Source: Galeruca laticollis
Taxonomy: Eukaryota > Arthropoda > Insecta > Coleoptera > Chrysomelidae
Reading direction: 5' to 3'
Length of the DNA stretch: 64,000 nt
Assembly: GCA_963921935.1 (NCBI GenBank)
Contig: OY998185.1
Coordinates: 34,440,487 to 34,504,486, forward strand
Shown: positions 32,070 through 43,221 of the stretch, in pieces
Layout of the letters: each line of letters begins with the position of its first letter
Position numbering within the stretch: the first letter of the stretch is position 1
Notes under the pieces: model-generated
What the model was told of the DNA's origin: nothing
What the model saw: only the letters and a program-made list of their open reading frames with translations
Databases searched by the model: none
Made by a program: the position numbers and the translations under genes

Positions 32070-33232
32070 TACATTTTGTATTTTATCCCAGATCTCGATA
32101 ACTTTTTGATATAGTAGTTTTGTTATAGATCTGGCAACCATGTATAGAAAGGTTATTATTTCTTGTTTTGCTAGTTGCATACCAAAAGATACAGTATTAT
32201 AAAAGTGAACATTGACAAATATTTTATAACAACAAGTAAGATGTATAAAATCAAAATTTATTCAAATCGATTGGCAATATATTCTCTACATCTCTGTATA
32301 TAATTATCATTTAAATTTGTAAATTACAGTGAATGTAACAATCGATTATTATTGTCAACGCCCTGCGATGTCTCTATGAAATTTTATTGTTTTATAAGTC
32401 ATAAAACGCTGATGGACAAAACATTAATATTCTTTTTTTGCTTTATTGGCGAAGATGAATTAACTTCAGCCGTAGCTGTAATTGAACTCACAAGAATTTT
32501 CACCGGTATGGTTTATTGCAGGTTGCTTGGCGCTTGGCTCTTTTTGAATTATTTCCGCTATTCTCAATTTAATTGATGTAGAAATCTCAAAGAATTTGAA
32601 CAAAGCCATTACTGGAGTGGAAGTGAGCATTCTTTGAAATGAAGGTATTGAAAATTAAGTAATAAAAGCTTTTAGCGACGACTTCCTTCCACCTTGACGT
32701 TTTGTGCTTTTCAAAGAGGCAATCAACTTGCAATTTTTTCAAATATTCCTGTTTCTATGCATTTTTAATATAGTCTTCAATATAGAATAATGTCTATAAT
32801 TGAGGTAACGCAAACTTCTTATTAACATTGTAAAAAGTGCTAGGCAATTAAACTAAAGTTGTTGTCCAAGCTTCTTCAACTATTTATTCAGAAATTAACT
32901 GGTTCTCATATATCTCTTCCATGTTTTTTATTTTACTAAAATGAATTTTCACAAATGGAGTCGATATAATCAATCAAAAATACAAACATATAGTCTGTTT
33001 GAAATAGACAGTAATAAAACCTAATTCAACATGCAGAACCTTTATCAGGTGGGTAACAAAAACTCCAGGATTTTAAAATGATTCAAATTATAAGTCACAT
33101 CTCTATTATTTCATTTGCCTACCTAACCCTGTTCAGCGCATGTATACAATAGAAATACTTTCTTCGGGTCGCTTGTAATTGCAGCCAGAGCTATACCTTT
33201 AGGTAGTACTGTCGGTAAGTATGATATTCTTC
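32070..33232. other. Intergenic or intronic DNA without recognisable features
   Basis: This is AT-rich sequence between the hAT and an RTE fragment. The 74-codon open frame at 32352-32576 matches nothing I know. Confidence 0.5.
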
Positions 33233-33745
33233 TTATTATTATTATTATGGGCATTTCGCCTGTTCAATTCCGATGCCCCTGCAGCAGTTCTTGATACATT
33301 GATTACCAGCTGTTGTGCCATAGTTTTTGGGGCCTTCCATTGGTCTTCGCCCGTGGAGGATATTGTTACGGATATGGATGACCATTCTATTAGCTGAACT
33401 TATGTTTACATGCTGATTCTAATCCTTTTTCCTAATCCACCTCACCACGTCCTAGGTATACACTTGTCTCTTATATCTATGTTTCTTTGTCTGTCGTATA
33501 GGATATTTCCAGTTATCGCTCTTAGGGTTTTCACTTCTGTTGTTCTGAGTATTCTTTTGGTTACTGTGGTCTCAGCATGCATTTCTACATCATATGTCAG
33601 GATGGGCATCACGCATGTTTCATAAATTCTGGACTTACAACCCATGATGAGGTATTGATTCCTCCAAATTGGTTGACTCTGATGACTAGACACTGTGGCA
33701 GCTTCATTTGCTTGTTTCCTCACTTCATCTTCCAGGAATCCTATA
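33233..33745 (-). mobile_element. RTE-type LINE 3' fragment
   Basis: Minus-strand SRIYETCVMPILTYDVEMHA, then KRILRTTEVKTLRAITG and NIDIRDKC, is the conserved region after the RT of RTE LINEs (YKTCVRPILTYGAE...LLRT.EM..LR.I.G). It ends at an (ATA)n microsatellite (about 33233-33250), a normal RTE 3' terminus. It is truncated at its 5' side. Confidence 0.8.
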
Positions 33746-33829
33746 CTTGTGATCTAACACCCTAGGTACTCGAATGACATAACTTGGTAGATGGTACTGT
33801 TTCATATGTCTAGCTTAAAAGCGACTGTC

Positions 33830-34221
33830 TGTTTATTTTTTCCCATCTAAAATTCATCTCTCGCAGAATTTTCCACAATTTATATCTTCCAACTCCAGAA
33901 ATAGTTTTATCTTCTGTCAATGTACATGAAATTTTATATATAACATGTTTTTCTTCCTCGCCGATAGTTATCTTATGTGTTCCTGGGGATTGCTTTGCAT
34001 GTTGTGCGATATCACATCTTTTCCTCGCGCATGAGTTTGTAGATAGTTGACTTTCCCATTCCAGTCATTTTTGAGCACGCGTTTGCTACACCGTCGACAC
34101 TGATTTCAATTTTTTTATGTTTCAGCAAAATAAATACGTTTAATATATTATTCTTTCCGTTAATGGATAAAGCACATTCAGACTTGTGCTTAACAGGACT
34201 GAAATCTGAAAGATTTTCCAT
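33830..34221 (-). pseudogene. IS630/Tc1-like transposase, N-terminal fragment
   Basis: A minus-strand helix-turn-helix-like segment (VANACSKMTGMGKSTIYKLM) is followed by a TGA. In another frame, SPGTHKITIGEE and GRYKLWKILREMNFRWEK follow. The last string matches the ...LW.IL.E.GFRW.K region preceding the first catalytic Asp of IS630-related insect transposases. The catalytic domain is absent. The piggyBac at 34276 may have split this element. Confidence 0.5.
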
Positions 34222-34275
34222 TTTATTACCTAAGAATACGGTTTCTAAAATAATATTATCTGCTTGATGTATTAA

Positions 34276-36840
34276 CCCATTAACGCCGTGCGTGGTTCTA
34301 TGGACACGGCAAAACCCTTATGTTCTATGTCACTTCAATGCCAGTAGATCATTAGCTGGAGGGCGGAGCATTGATGACGTTGTAGTTAGGAACATCTAAA
34401 AACGCGCGAGAACGTCTCGTTTTGTTTGCCGGTTAGGTTCAAAGTGGTTATTGTCGTGTAAAGTTCGTCTGTTGTGAGTTCAATTGAAAACATGGACATT
34501 AGATTTGAGTAAGTACTTTTTGACTAACACAAATGAGAGTTTTGGTTGATGTATTTTAACTGTGGCTTTTTAGAACAGCTAAACAATATATTTATGCACA
34601 TTTAATAATATTTAGATGAATTGTATAGATGCAATGCCTAGTTGAATATTAGTGTAGCCATATTGCCACGCTAGGCGTTCCTAGTTACTGTATTATACGT
34701 TGATTTAGAATCGTTGTTTCAGAAGGGGGTTTTCTTTATCAGAGGCTCTTGATATGATCGACAGTGAAGATATTGATGGAGACATATTTATTGAACCACC
34801 AGATGTAAATGTAGATACGGATGAAGACTCAGCGGACGAAGACGAAGGCGGGTAAGAAATACCTATTGGTTTCACAAATTGGTTATATTATCACATGTCT
34901 ATTTTATAGGCTAGTTGATAATCTTACAACCCGTCAACTACTTGCCAATGCAGAAATAAGATTGCCCAACAACGATCGATTAGGAACAAATTATGAGGAA
35001 ATTGACCCTGCAGCAATAAATTTAGATGATCAACTTGTTTCTATGTTACCTGATAAAGTTAGAGCATGGATTGTCGAGACAAAAATAAATGATAATCCAG
35101 AAGTGAGATGGGAAAAAGAAGCTGATTTTGATATTGAAAAAGCTGCCTGGTTTCCCAATGCTGATTTTAGTGAATATAAAAGTCTCTTCATGGTGAATAT
35201 TTTTGAAAAATTTGTAGACGATGCAATGATTGATCTTTTAGTAGAAGAAAGTCGTCGATATGCTCTTTTTCTAAATTGCCCGAATCCAAAAATAACATCA
35301 AGCGAGATACGGTGTTTTCTTGGCATATTACTAATAAGTGGTTATAACCACGTGCCATCTAAGCGGCACTATTGGGACGGGGGTAACGATATGAGGAATA
35401 CTGCCATTTATGAATCTATGAGAAGAGATAGATTTCTGCAGATATGCCGATTTCTCCACTGCACTGACAATACAAAAGTCGATAGCGATGATAAAGCTTG
35501 GAAAGTGCGTCCAATTATGGACCAGATGAAAAAACGCTGTATTGAAAATTTTGTGCCAGAGCAACACTTGTCTTATGATGAAAGCATGATTCGTTATTAC
35601 GGTAGGCACGGATGTAAACAATTCATCCGGGGCAAACCGATTCGATTCGGATTTAAAATGTGGTGCCTCAATACCAGTAGTGGATACCTAGTCAATTTCG
35701 AGCTATATCAAGGCAAAGGCCCTAAGTCAAATACGTCCTACGAGAAAATTTTTGGCAAAGCAGCTAGTCCGCTTTTAGTTTTATTCAGTGAGATATCAGA
35801 GGAAAAACAAAAGTTTAAATATAAGTTTTACATGGATAATCTATTCTCTGGACCTGCTCTTTTTTCGTTTTTGACATTTTATGGATATTCTGCTATAGGT
35901 ACTATTCGCGATAATCGGTTACCTAAAGGTTGTCCCTTGATATCAAAAGTATTATTCAAGAAAAAGAATCGTGGATATTTTGAAACTGCTTTGGAAAAAA
36001 ATGAGGGTCAGTTATTTGTTCGCTGGATGGATAATTCCGTAGTTACCATGATCTCTTCATCATGCGGTACTCAAGAAATAAGTCAGGCCAAAAGATATTC
36101 GCAGCAACAAAAGAAAAACATTATGGTTCCTAGACCCAAACTTATTGCTCAATATAACAAACATATGGGCGGTACAGATCAAATGGACCAAAATGTAAAT
36201 TGCTATAGGGTCGGAATCCGAGGCAAGAAATGGTACTGGCCCATACTGACTTGGATTTTCGACGTAGCGATTCAAAACAGCTGGATCTTTTATAATACAT
36301 CTCACCAATAGAAAATTTCTGGATTAGAGTTCAGAAGGGAAGTTGCCAATGTTTATTTACAAAAATATAAAATCCTACCAAAAGGACCAGGAAGACCATC
36401 TACCGCACATGGTTCTACAACTGACAGCAGAGTATCAGATGAAGTTCGTTTTGACCGGATATACCATTGGGTTCAATCGGTCGAGAAGAAAAGAAGATGT
36501 GCATATAAGACTTGCAAATCAACTCCAAGAACAATATGCTCCAAATGCAACGTAGGCCTATGTGTACAATGTTTTCTTTTATATCATACAAAATAATAGT
36601 TAATTTAGTACAATTGTTTTGTATTTGAATGTTTATTTTGTTTCAAGTATTTTTTTTCATTTTCACCGAAGTGACTACGTAAATGCCTAGCGTGGTTATA
36701 TGGGCACGGCAAAAATGTCGACAACTGTAGATATTAAAAAAAAAGTTATATAAATAAAAGTCTGTAAATAACATAAGCATACTAGTTCTGACAGAAAAAA
36801 CCAAACATTTACAAGAAAAATTAATTCAGGCGCTAATGGG
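34276..36840 (+). mobile_element. piggyBac element, near intact
   Basis: TTAA target sites sit on both sides (34272-34275, 36841-36844). The inverted termini are CCCATTAACGCC and CCCATTAGCGCC (11 of 12 identical). A subterminal direct repeat (CGTGGTT.TATGG.CACGGCAAAA) is found near both ends, at about 34289-34315 and 36689-36713. It contains a three-exon transposase gene on the plus strand, damaged by one nonsense codon. Of all elements in the window it is the least decayed DNA transposon. Confidence 0.93.
34492..36555 (+). pseudogene. piggyBac transposase, three exons, one premature stop before the cysteine-rich domain
   Basis: Exon 1 (34492-34508, MDIRFE-) ends at GTAAGT. Exon 2 (34723-34851, acidic, ALDMIDSEDIDGDIFIEPPD) and exon 3 (34910 on) join in phase 2 each time. 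The catalytic aspartates are in YDESMIRYYG, FYMDNLFSG and MGGTDQMDQN, all intact. At 36309-36311 an in-frame TAG follows NTSHQ. The frame continues uninterrupted through KISGLEFRREVANVYL to a C-terminal cysteine-rich domain, CAYKTCKSTPRTICSKCNVG then CVQC, and ends about 36596. The single stop separates the catalytic core from the DNA-binding domain that recognises the termini. Without that domain the product would probably be inactive, but its length is otherwise normal. Confidence 0.9.
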
Positions 36841-36844
36841 TTAA

Positions 36845-37280
36845 ACGATGTTTCACGCCACAAATAAAGGCATTGACTTTTAACTAGCATTGAGACCATT
36901 AGGTAAAGTGCTTGTCAAGGTAAATGGCTGACTACAATCATTAAGGCTATGCGAAAAACTATGTTTTCACTCTTTTTTACTTCCTTCACCTCCGCAACCG
37001 GGAGGATCTAGCTCTTGCTTTCTTGTCTGTGTTTTTCTCTATTTCTGCTTTTTCCCGGTGAGCTTAGACTGTTAAGACTTTTCCGGGTCAACAAAGTTTG
37101 TTCCCCTCGAATATAAGTAATAAAATATCAACAAAATAATTCGCTCTTCTCCAAGTTTTGATTTTATTAAAAAGCCTACACCCAATGTGAGCAAAGTCGA
37201 CCCTGCGTACCAAGGTAGTAGATATTCCTACATATTTCTATAAATGAATAGCTACCAGATGGATCAGAGTGTCCCGGTAG
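36845..37280. other. Spacer between two piggyBac regions
   Basis: This is AT-rich sequence without recognisable coding content. Confidence 0.4.
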
Positions 37281-37503
37281 GTTGTAGCAATGTGATGTAA
37301 ACACGCCTTGTTAGTTCTGTATTTTCGAACGCAATAGATTGAGGAACGCGCCAATATGGCTGTCATTAGCCATGATATAACCTTGATAGCTTTTGTCTTG
37401 TCATTATATATAATATATGTGTAATTATAAAGAAAAATAAATGTTTTTCCTCTAAAAGCATCAGTTTTATTATATAAATACAACACAGTTACCTCAAAAA
37501 TTA

Positions 37504-37675
37504 TGAACGATGAAATAAAACAATAAAATTTGTTCAAATCTTCATTTATTTGAACTAATGTTCAATTTAAACTGGTTGACGCGTTTCACTCACACATTAG
37601 CTTCATCAAAACGAATTCGTTTAGTTCGAATAAATGAAGTTTTAATGAAATTATATTGTTTTATTTCATCGTTCA
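37504..37675 (-). ncRNA. Foldback with a degenerate hammerhead-like core
   Basis: TGAACGATGAAATAAAACAA at 37504 is inverted at 37655-37675, so the segment can fold into a long hairpin. In its centre the minus strand reads TTGATGA (37603-37609, first core base C changed to T), a GCT/AGT stem II, GAAA (37584-37587) and the palindromic stem III ACGCGT plus C. Such GAAACGCGTC ends are typical of Penelope-type hammerheads. It may be a stray pLTR piece. Confidence 0.4.
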
Positions 37676-38082
37676 GTATGGATCTTCATCAAGTAAAAGC
37701 ATCATCTATTCAATCAAAATTATGGTTACTATATTCTATTTGAAAAAGCCGGAGGGCAGTAAACCCTTATGAAATAACCTTTCCAAGGGCGTAAATGCTG
37801 GTGATTCTAAAAATTTCAATAATTGTGAATTTTACATTGAAGCGATGTCTTGAAATCAGGTGAAGTTCTTTTCACGAAAAATGGTTCTGACTCAATAATA
37901 GCTCATTTGGGTTTCGCCATTAGAGAACCGTCTTTTTGGATCTATTTATACCTAGGAAATAGTTTAAACCGGCATACAATGGACATAAACTTTTATTGTA
38001 GCATTGAGTATTAAAATAGCAAGAGGTACGACACCATTCAGAGAAATTATGCTAAAATTATTGGCCGTAAAGTGGCGGTACT

Positions 38083-38475
38083 GCCCCCCCCGGTTAGATT
38101 TTTGTTACCAAAATGCTAGCACACATAAAGGGCACCTAGCACAACAATTTTTATAGCTAGCACACCAACAGGTCACAATAAAAATGCTTTTGAATTCGGG
38201 TGGGGCCAGGTTAACGCTAGCCCCCCCCCCCCCCCGGTTGGAATTTTTTCGCCAAAATGCTAGTACAGATGAAGGACACCTAGCACACCATTTTTCATAG
38301 CTAGCACACCAACAGCTTACAATAAAAATGCTTTTGAATTCGGGTGGGGCCAGGTTAACCCTCGCCCCCTCCGGTTGGAATTTTTTCCCCAAAATGCTAG
38401 CACAAAGAAAAGACACCTAGCACAAACTAGCATAAAATTTTCAATAGCTAGTACATCAACAATGCTTTTGAATTC
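38083..38475. repeat. Three tandem units of about 128 bp with poly-C runs
   Basis: Each unit contains a C run, GGTT.GA.TTTTT, CCAAAATGCTAGCACA, CACCTAGCACA, ATAGCTAG.ACA.CAACA, then AATGCTTTTGAATTCGGG and, in the first two, TGGGGCCAGGTTAAC. Units start near 38083, 38219 and 38360. The third is shorter at its end. The second C run (about 17 C at 38221-38237) will vary in length and mis-sequence easily. Confidence 0.85.
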
Positions 38476-38499
38476 AGGGGTTGGGGGACGTCTGCAAAA

Positions 38500-39256
38500 T
38501 AATGCTAGATTTCAGCTGGCAATTGATCTGAAGTATGATCTAAAAGTCACTACGTTGGGAACTCTAAGAAAAATAAGAGAGAAATACCAATCGAACTAGT
38601 AAATGTAGCAAATAGACCAGAAAGAAGTTGTCAATTTGCATTTCACAACGACTGCAACTTAGTTTCCTACATTCCTAAAAAGAAAAAGAACGTTTTACTT
38701 TTGTTCACAACCCACGCAGACGACAAAATTGACCCAGAAATAGAAAAACCAATAATGATAATAGATTACAATAATAACAAATATGGAGTTGATGTCGTAG
38801 ATCAGATGTGTGCTAGTTATAGCGTTGCAAGAAACAGCAGGAGATGGCCGCTTACTGTTTTTTTAACATGTTGAATATATGTGGTGTAAATGCACCAATA
38901 CTGTATCAGATAAAAAATGGTGATATTCCAATTGCACGTCGTGAATTTTTACGCATACTAGCACTAGATTTGCTAAAACCAGAAGTAAATAAAAGATATT
39001 GTCTGTAGTCAATTCCCAGACAGCTCAAGCAAAAGTGAATACTTATTCTTGGCACAGAAGAACCATTAACTTCGGCTGACAATGCCGATGAACTACAGCA
39101 GAAAAAAACAAAAAGTGGAAATAGGCGATGCTATTTATGTCCACGGAAAAAATATAAGCGTACCAGAAACGTCTGTTCTGTGTGTAACAAGTGGATATGT
39201 CAAGAGCACCAAAAAATATTACTGCGAAGCTGCGTAAATTGTGCTGAAGATGACTG
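38500..39256 (+). pseudogene. piggyBac-like transposase, C-terminal remnant (second family)
   Basis: LVTTLGTLRKIRE-type and LVSYIPKKKKNVLLLFTTHA, then DYNNNKYGVDVVDQMCASYS, carry the third catalytic Asp context (GVDVVDQ). A frameshift near 38860 leads to MLNICGVNAPILYQIKNG. The cysteine-rich domain (RCYLCPRKKYKRTRNVCSVC, then HQKILLRSCVNC) follows and ends at TGA near 39256. The motif set differs from the copy at 34492-36555 (MGGTDQMDQ), so this is another lineage. The N-terminal half is missing. Confidence 0.85.
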
Positions 39257-39600
39257 ATTTTTATTGTTCCTAAAATTAAAATTTTCTTCTCTTAGATCCT
39301 ATCCTATCTTCATTTTTGCGTTTACTAAGTTTTCATTACATAATTATGAGTATATTATTATGATTTCATTACTTTTTCTAACAAAATAATACTATGTTCC
39401 TTCAAATTTTATAGGGATACAAGTGTATCACATGCGACCGTTTACGTAAGAAAACGCTTCGCAAGTACTACAGGGATAATAATTACAAGACAAAAACTAT
39501 CGATTATATCATGACTGATGACAGCCATATTGGCGCGTTCCTCAATCTATTGCGTTCGAATACACACATTAACAAGGCGTGTTTACATCACAACAGTAAC

Positions 39601-40552
39601 ATCCGCTGTCAGACTGAAATATGGAGTCGTGTTTTGACGACATTACATAGAATTTTCGCTATTATGGTTATAAATGAGTGTGATTGTGGATAATATTATA
39701 TTTCATTTTATTCACTTAGTCCACAACGTTGCGGTTGGTATGACCCTTCAATAGTTTGACGCAAATAACACTGTTTAAAAATATTTTAGAAATTGAGATA
39801 TCTGTATCTGTTATGAATGATGATTCATACCGGTTAAAGCGGGTAGAAGCGGTTGGAAGCAGGGAAGTAGGTGCACTATCAGCATGCCCCCCGCTCAACC
39901 GCAGCGATAAAGCAGAAGGCTGGAAGCGGTTATATACGTACCCTAAGAGAAAACTAAACGCTTAAACAAGTCATCGCGCTTAACATTCTTGCGTTAGTAG
40001 AATGTTATCTAAAAAAGTGCAACAATGAATATCTATTTCATACATAGATTTTTTAGCACCCGAATAGCTTGACGTCAATTAAATATGAATTTATACCGTT
40101 TTTTCTTAAGAATGTCTAGAGATATTGAATTCATTGAGCAATAGAATTTGGCCATAACGTGCTAGAAGTTAATTCCAATTAAAGTTTCTGATTAATATTT
40201 CTGATATTTGTTTGATTACGATAGAATAGAAATTGTAAAAAAAATAGAATCTAATACGCTAATGCAAGTGTATTACAGATTTAGAGTTTCTCTTGAGCTA
40301 CATTTTTTTTCCAATTTGGAACAATACGGGAACCAGAGGACTTTCATTGTTTCCTATCTAGATATTTTTCGACGATACAATGTTGCAATTTTGATAGATT
40401 CTTCCGTAATTATGAAATTATGACCATTCCTAAGTTGGAATTCGAGAATGTTGTAAGAATTAGTTGTACGAATAAATATTGTACGCATTGTAAGAAGAAA
40501 TCACGAGAGCAAGTACGTAAGAATATATTTCCAATGAAATTTAACAACATTT
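39601..40552. other. Spacer left of CFAP99; GC-richer patch at about 39830-39945
   Basis: No feature is identified. A locally GC-rich patch with AGCGGTTATATACGTACCC (TATATA) could be promoter-like, but no exon follows that I can recognise. Confidence 0.35.
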
Positions 40553-40558
40553 TTTATT
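40553..40558 (-). terminator. AATAAA polyadenylation signal of the CFAP99-like gene
   Basis: Minus-strand AATAAA lies 38 bases past the stop codon of the last exon (40596-40598), a normal spacing for a short 3' UTR. Confidence 0.65.
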
Positions 40559-40595
40559 AGAACATTTGAATGAACGTTATAAAAAAACTTTCAAA

Positions 40596-40923
40596 TCACA
40601 CGGACACTCTATTCCTTAGACTTCTCTTCTCTTCTAAAATCCTCTTCAACTCCGTCAACTCAGGGTTTTCTTCTTCTTTTTGTGACGTTGCGATGATAGG
40701 CTCTACTATACATTTCTGCGTTTTTCTCATCTGCACTATCATTTCTTTGTAATTTTCAATCATTTTCTGCTGTTCGAGTTTTTTGTTGACTATTTTATTG
40801 CGTTTTTCTTCTAGTTCTTTGGTAATGGTCATTTTCTCTATGAAAAGTCGCTCGTGTAATTCTGCTATCGACATTTCACAAAGAAGCCCCAAATTTGCAG
40901 TTTCCGTTGGATCAAAATCTTTC
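40596..40923 (-). CDS. CFAP99: CFAP99-like protein, exon 5 (terminal)
   Basis: The acceptor GAATTTTAG sits at 40924-40925. The split codon AG|G joins exon 4 exactly (S-R-KDFDPTETANLGLLCEMS). TETA..GLLCEMS.AEL.ERL is a conserved block near the end of cilia- and flagella-associated protein 99, followed by a coiled coil rich in E, K and Q (KELEEKRNKIVNKKLEQQKM). It ends with VSV and a TGA. CFAP99 is a poorly studied axonemal protein; an insect orthologue fits sperm flagella or chordotonal cilia. Identification comes from remembered family motifs, not a search. Confidence 0.78.
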
Positions 40924-41129
40924 CTAAAATTCAATTGTCATATTAAGTGAAGTAATTATCAATTTCAGTTTTGGGACGATTCAAATAATATTAGTTTCTT
41001 CTCCAAAACGTTTTTGAAGATTGAGATATTCTGTGTAAATATTATATTTTGAAATTTAAATGGAGCAATGCTAAAAAGTAGCACAATAACAAAAAAAAAT
41101 ATTTATAAGACAATCATAAGATTAGTTAT

Positions 41130-41540
41130 CACATAGACAATGGAGACAAGCACAATAACAGAACATTATGAATATTATAGTGGAAAATAATGAAACTAAT
41201 TCTGGGACCAGAACAGCTGGAACAGTAACACGGAAAAGTATTAATGAAAAAGAAGATGAACTGGAAGCCGAAAATATTGCGAGGATCATAAAAGCACAAA
41301 AATAACAATGGGCAAAGCATATAAGAAAAAAGAAATCCATCAGAAATTAACAGGAAAAATTACAGAGTGGATCCCGATCTGACCTACACAAGAAGAAAGA
41401 CCCATAAACAAATGGAACAATGCAATGGAAGAATATTCAAAGAGCATAGAAATTAATAACTGGAAACGAATACCAAAAAACAGCAGAGTACAAAAGATAA
41501 CGAGAATAGCCAGGACCAATAGCGTGCTGTAAAAAATATA
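41130..41540 (+). mobile_element. RTE-type LINE C-terminal scrap
   Basis: QWAKHIRKKEIHQKLTGKIT, then EERPINKWNNAMEEYSKSIE and NNWKRIPKNSR, is a decayed version of the RWAGHV.R....K.TEW.P.G.R..GRP..RW.D....W...A.DR tail of RTE LINEs. It lies in CFAP99 intron 4, opposite to the gene. Confidence 0.55.
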
Positions 41541-42212
41541 CAAGAGTAGAGTAATCATCCACCTCAATAAAATGATCAAAATGCAATGCATTAGCATTGG
41601 CCATAATTGGATTGAACGGCTTGATGGTGATTAATATTGACTGAACCATTCACAACTAAAGCAACATTGAGCAAGAAAATAGTCAAAAGTTTAGTAAGCC
41701 TATTATTAGTGAATAATAGTATTGATAAAAAAATGGTTCATAATATTCTTTGAATTGAAAAAAAAATTAAAATAGAGACAGATGTTTGAAAAGTCTCATC
41801 ATCACATTATGATAATTATTACTCTTCCTGGAAATAAAGAAATAGCAAAAGACCAATTATATCAATGTTATCAGACAACATGCTATGCAGACTGTGGAAT
41901 AGTTGCTTAAAAAGCAGTTTCTAAGGCTGGTATAAAATAATTTCATAGGTTGGAATAACCTCAACACTTTATTCATTTTTCAATATACAACTCCTTTGAA
42001 CCTGTACCCTTTTTTTAAACTAGGAGAAGTGATTTGAATTTAAGTTGGCAATTTTATATATTCCTGATTGGTCAAATTGTAGCCGGTTTTACACAGGACT
42101 TTTGACATATATTGACAATTGTATAAATTGTAAACAAATAGTTGTTCTTTCTTGCGTTCTTGTTATTGTTTCATTAGAAAATAAAAACAGTTCTTGTTAG
42201 ACCTAATTTTAA
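41541..42212. other. CFAP99 intron 4, nothing recognisable
   Basis: This AT-rich DNA has no motif that I can name. Confidence 0.4.
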
Positions 42213-42512
42213 AATGGACTCAGATAATATTCCAAATAGTAGCAGACATCATTGTGAATGTGAACCCTATATAATTGATTTGGGCTCAAGTAAAAAATGA
42301 AGTAGCAGCCAAAAATATTACTTTCAAACTAAAAGATGTGAAGGATCTTCTAACGCAAGCCTTGGAAAATGTGACAAACGTTCACTGGCTTTATTGTGAT
42401 TTCATAAAAGAAGAAGATGAAATGTTCAAGTTAGATAGGATTGTGGATGATCTTATAGAACCGATAATTGTTTCTTTCTCTAGTGATGATAGTGAGGCAG
42501 ATCCTAAGTGAG
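42213..42512 (+). pseudogene. IS630/Tc1-like transposase, C-terminal fragment
   Basis: The reading VNPI*LIWAQVKNEVAAKNI, then TFKLKDVKDLLTQALENVT, HWLYCDFIKEEDEMFKLDRI and FSSDDSEADPK matches the end of IS630-related insect transposases (NPIE.IW..VK...A..N.TFK..DV..L...A). The codon for the catalytic Glu of NPIE is TAA, and the rest of the transposase is absent. It may be the same broad family as the N-terminal fragment at 33830-34221, but a different copy. Confidence 0.65.
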
Positions 42513-43221
42513 TAATTATTTATAACTTTATATAGAATATAAAACCCATTGTGACTGTCAAAACCTCCCCCAAATCTAGATCAAAAAGTACGCCTATAAA
42601 CTAAACAGAAAAAACAAAATAAAAAGTTAAATAGAACAAAAAATCAGTCACTATAAAAAGTGACTGGGAAAGTAAACAAAATATCGTTCACGATAACCCA
42701 TTCCCTTCTTCGGTAAATGCTAACACTTAACTATTAGAAAAATATTCTCGTGAAATAACCGGCATTAAAAACAAAACCTTAGAATTGAAGTCTAAGGATA
42801 AAGACTTCCTAAAACTCGTTTATATTGATGTAGAATCACTGATGATAAAGTACCTAAAATCACACACAGTCCAGAAAATATTTCTAACACAGTAATTAAT
42901 ATACCAAAAAGCTGTCTAGAGACCCTAGATCTCATTAATAACTAGAGGAGTAAACCTCGCAAAATGAACCCGTAATCCTCGTTGTTAGCTACCGTGGCCA
43001 TGGATGAATGGCTGCACGAAACGCAGTCAGAAACGGTGCCTCTGGGATACCTGGCGACCTCCCAGAGTAACCAGCCTTAGCGGGGTAAGGGCGCACTGCC
43101 CCGCCGGACATTCCTTCTACCCAACTCGTGGGAACAAATGAATGAACCAAATCCAAAACAAAAACAAGGGGAAGGCAGCCAGCTGGGAGAACAAATGGGT
43201 TAAGGAGAAGCAAGCAAAACT

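Larger units (their letters stand above)
37281..39600 (+). mobile_element. Region bounded by about 115-bp inverted repeats holding a second piggyBac-like transposase remnant
   Basis: Left arm about 37291-37410 and right arm about 39481-39592 are inverted copies. Both contain GTGATGTAAACACGCCTTGT, CGAACGCAATAGATTGAGGA and ACGCGCCAATATGGCTGTCAT on the left-arm sense. No TTAA borders them, so they may be the ends of the element or two opposed copies of a MITE. Between them are a foldback with a hammerhead-like core, a triplicated ~128-bp repeat and a plus-strand piggyBac-like C-terminal coding remnant. Confidence 0.6.

Noticed and set aside
32352..32576. 74-codon plus-strand frame and the ACGCTGATGGACAAAAC string as a hammerhead
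   Set aside because: CTGATGG lacks the final core A, GAAA is missing and no stems form.
38083..38475. CRISPR-like array
   Set aside because: The units are about 128 bp, similar throughout and without spacers; it is a eukaryotic tandem repeat.
24254..40552. Search for the Zasp first coding exon (PWGFRLQGG)
   Set aside because: No minus-strand sequence with this motif was seen in this stretch or elsewhere in the window; it is presumably outside.
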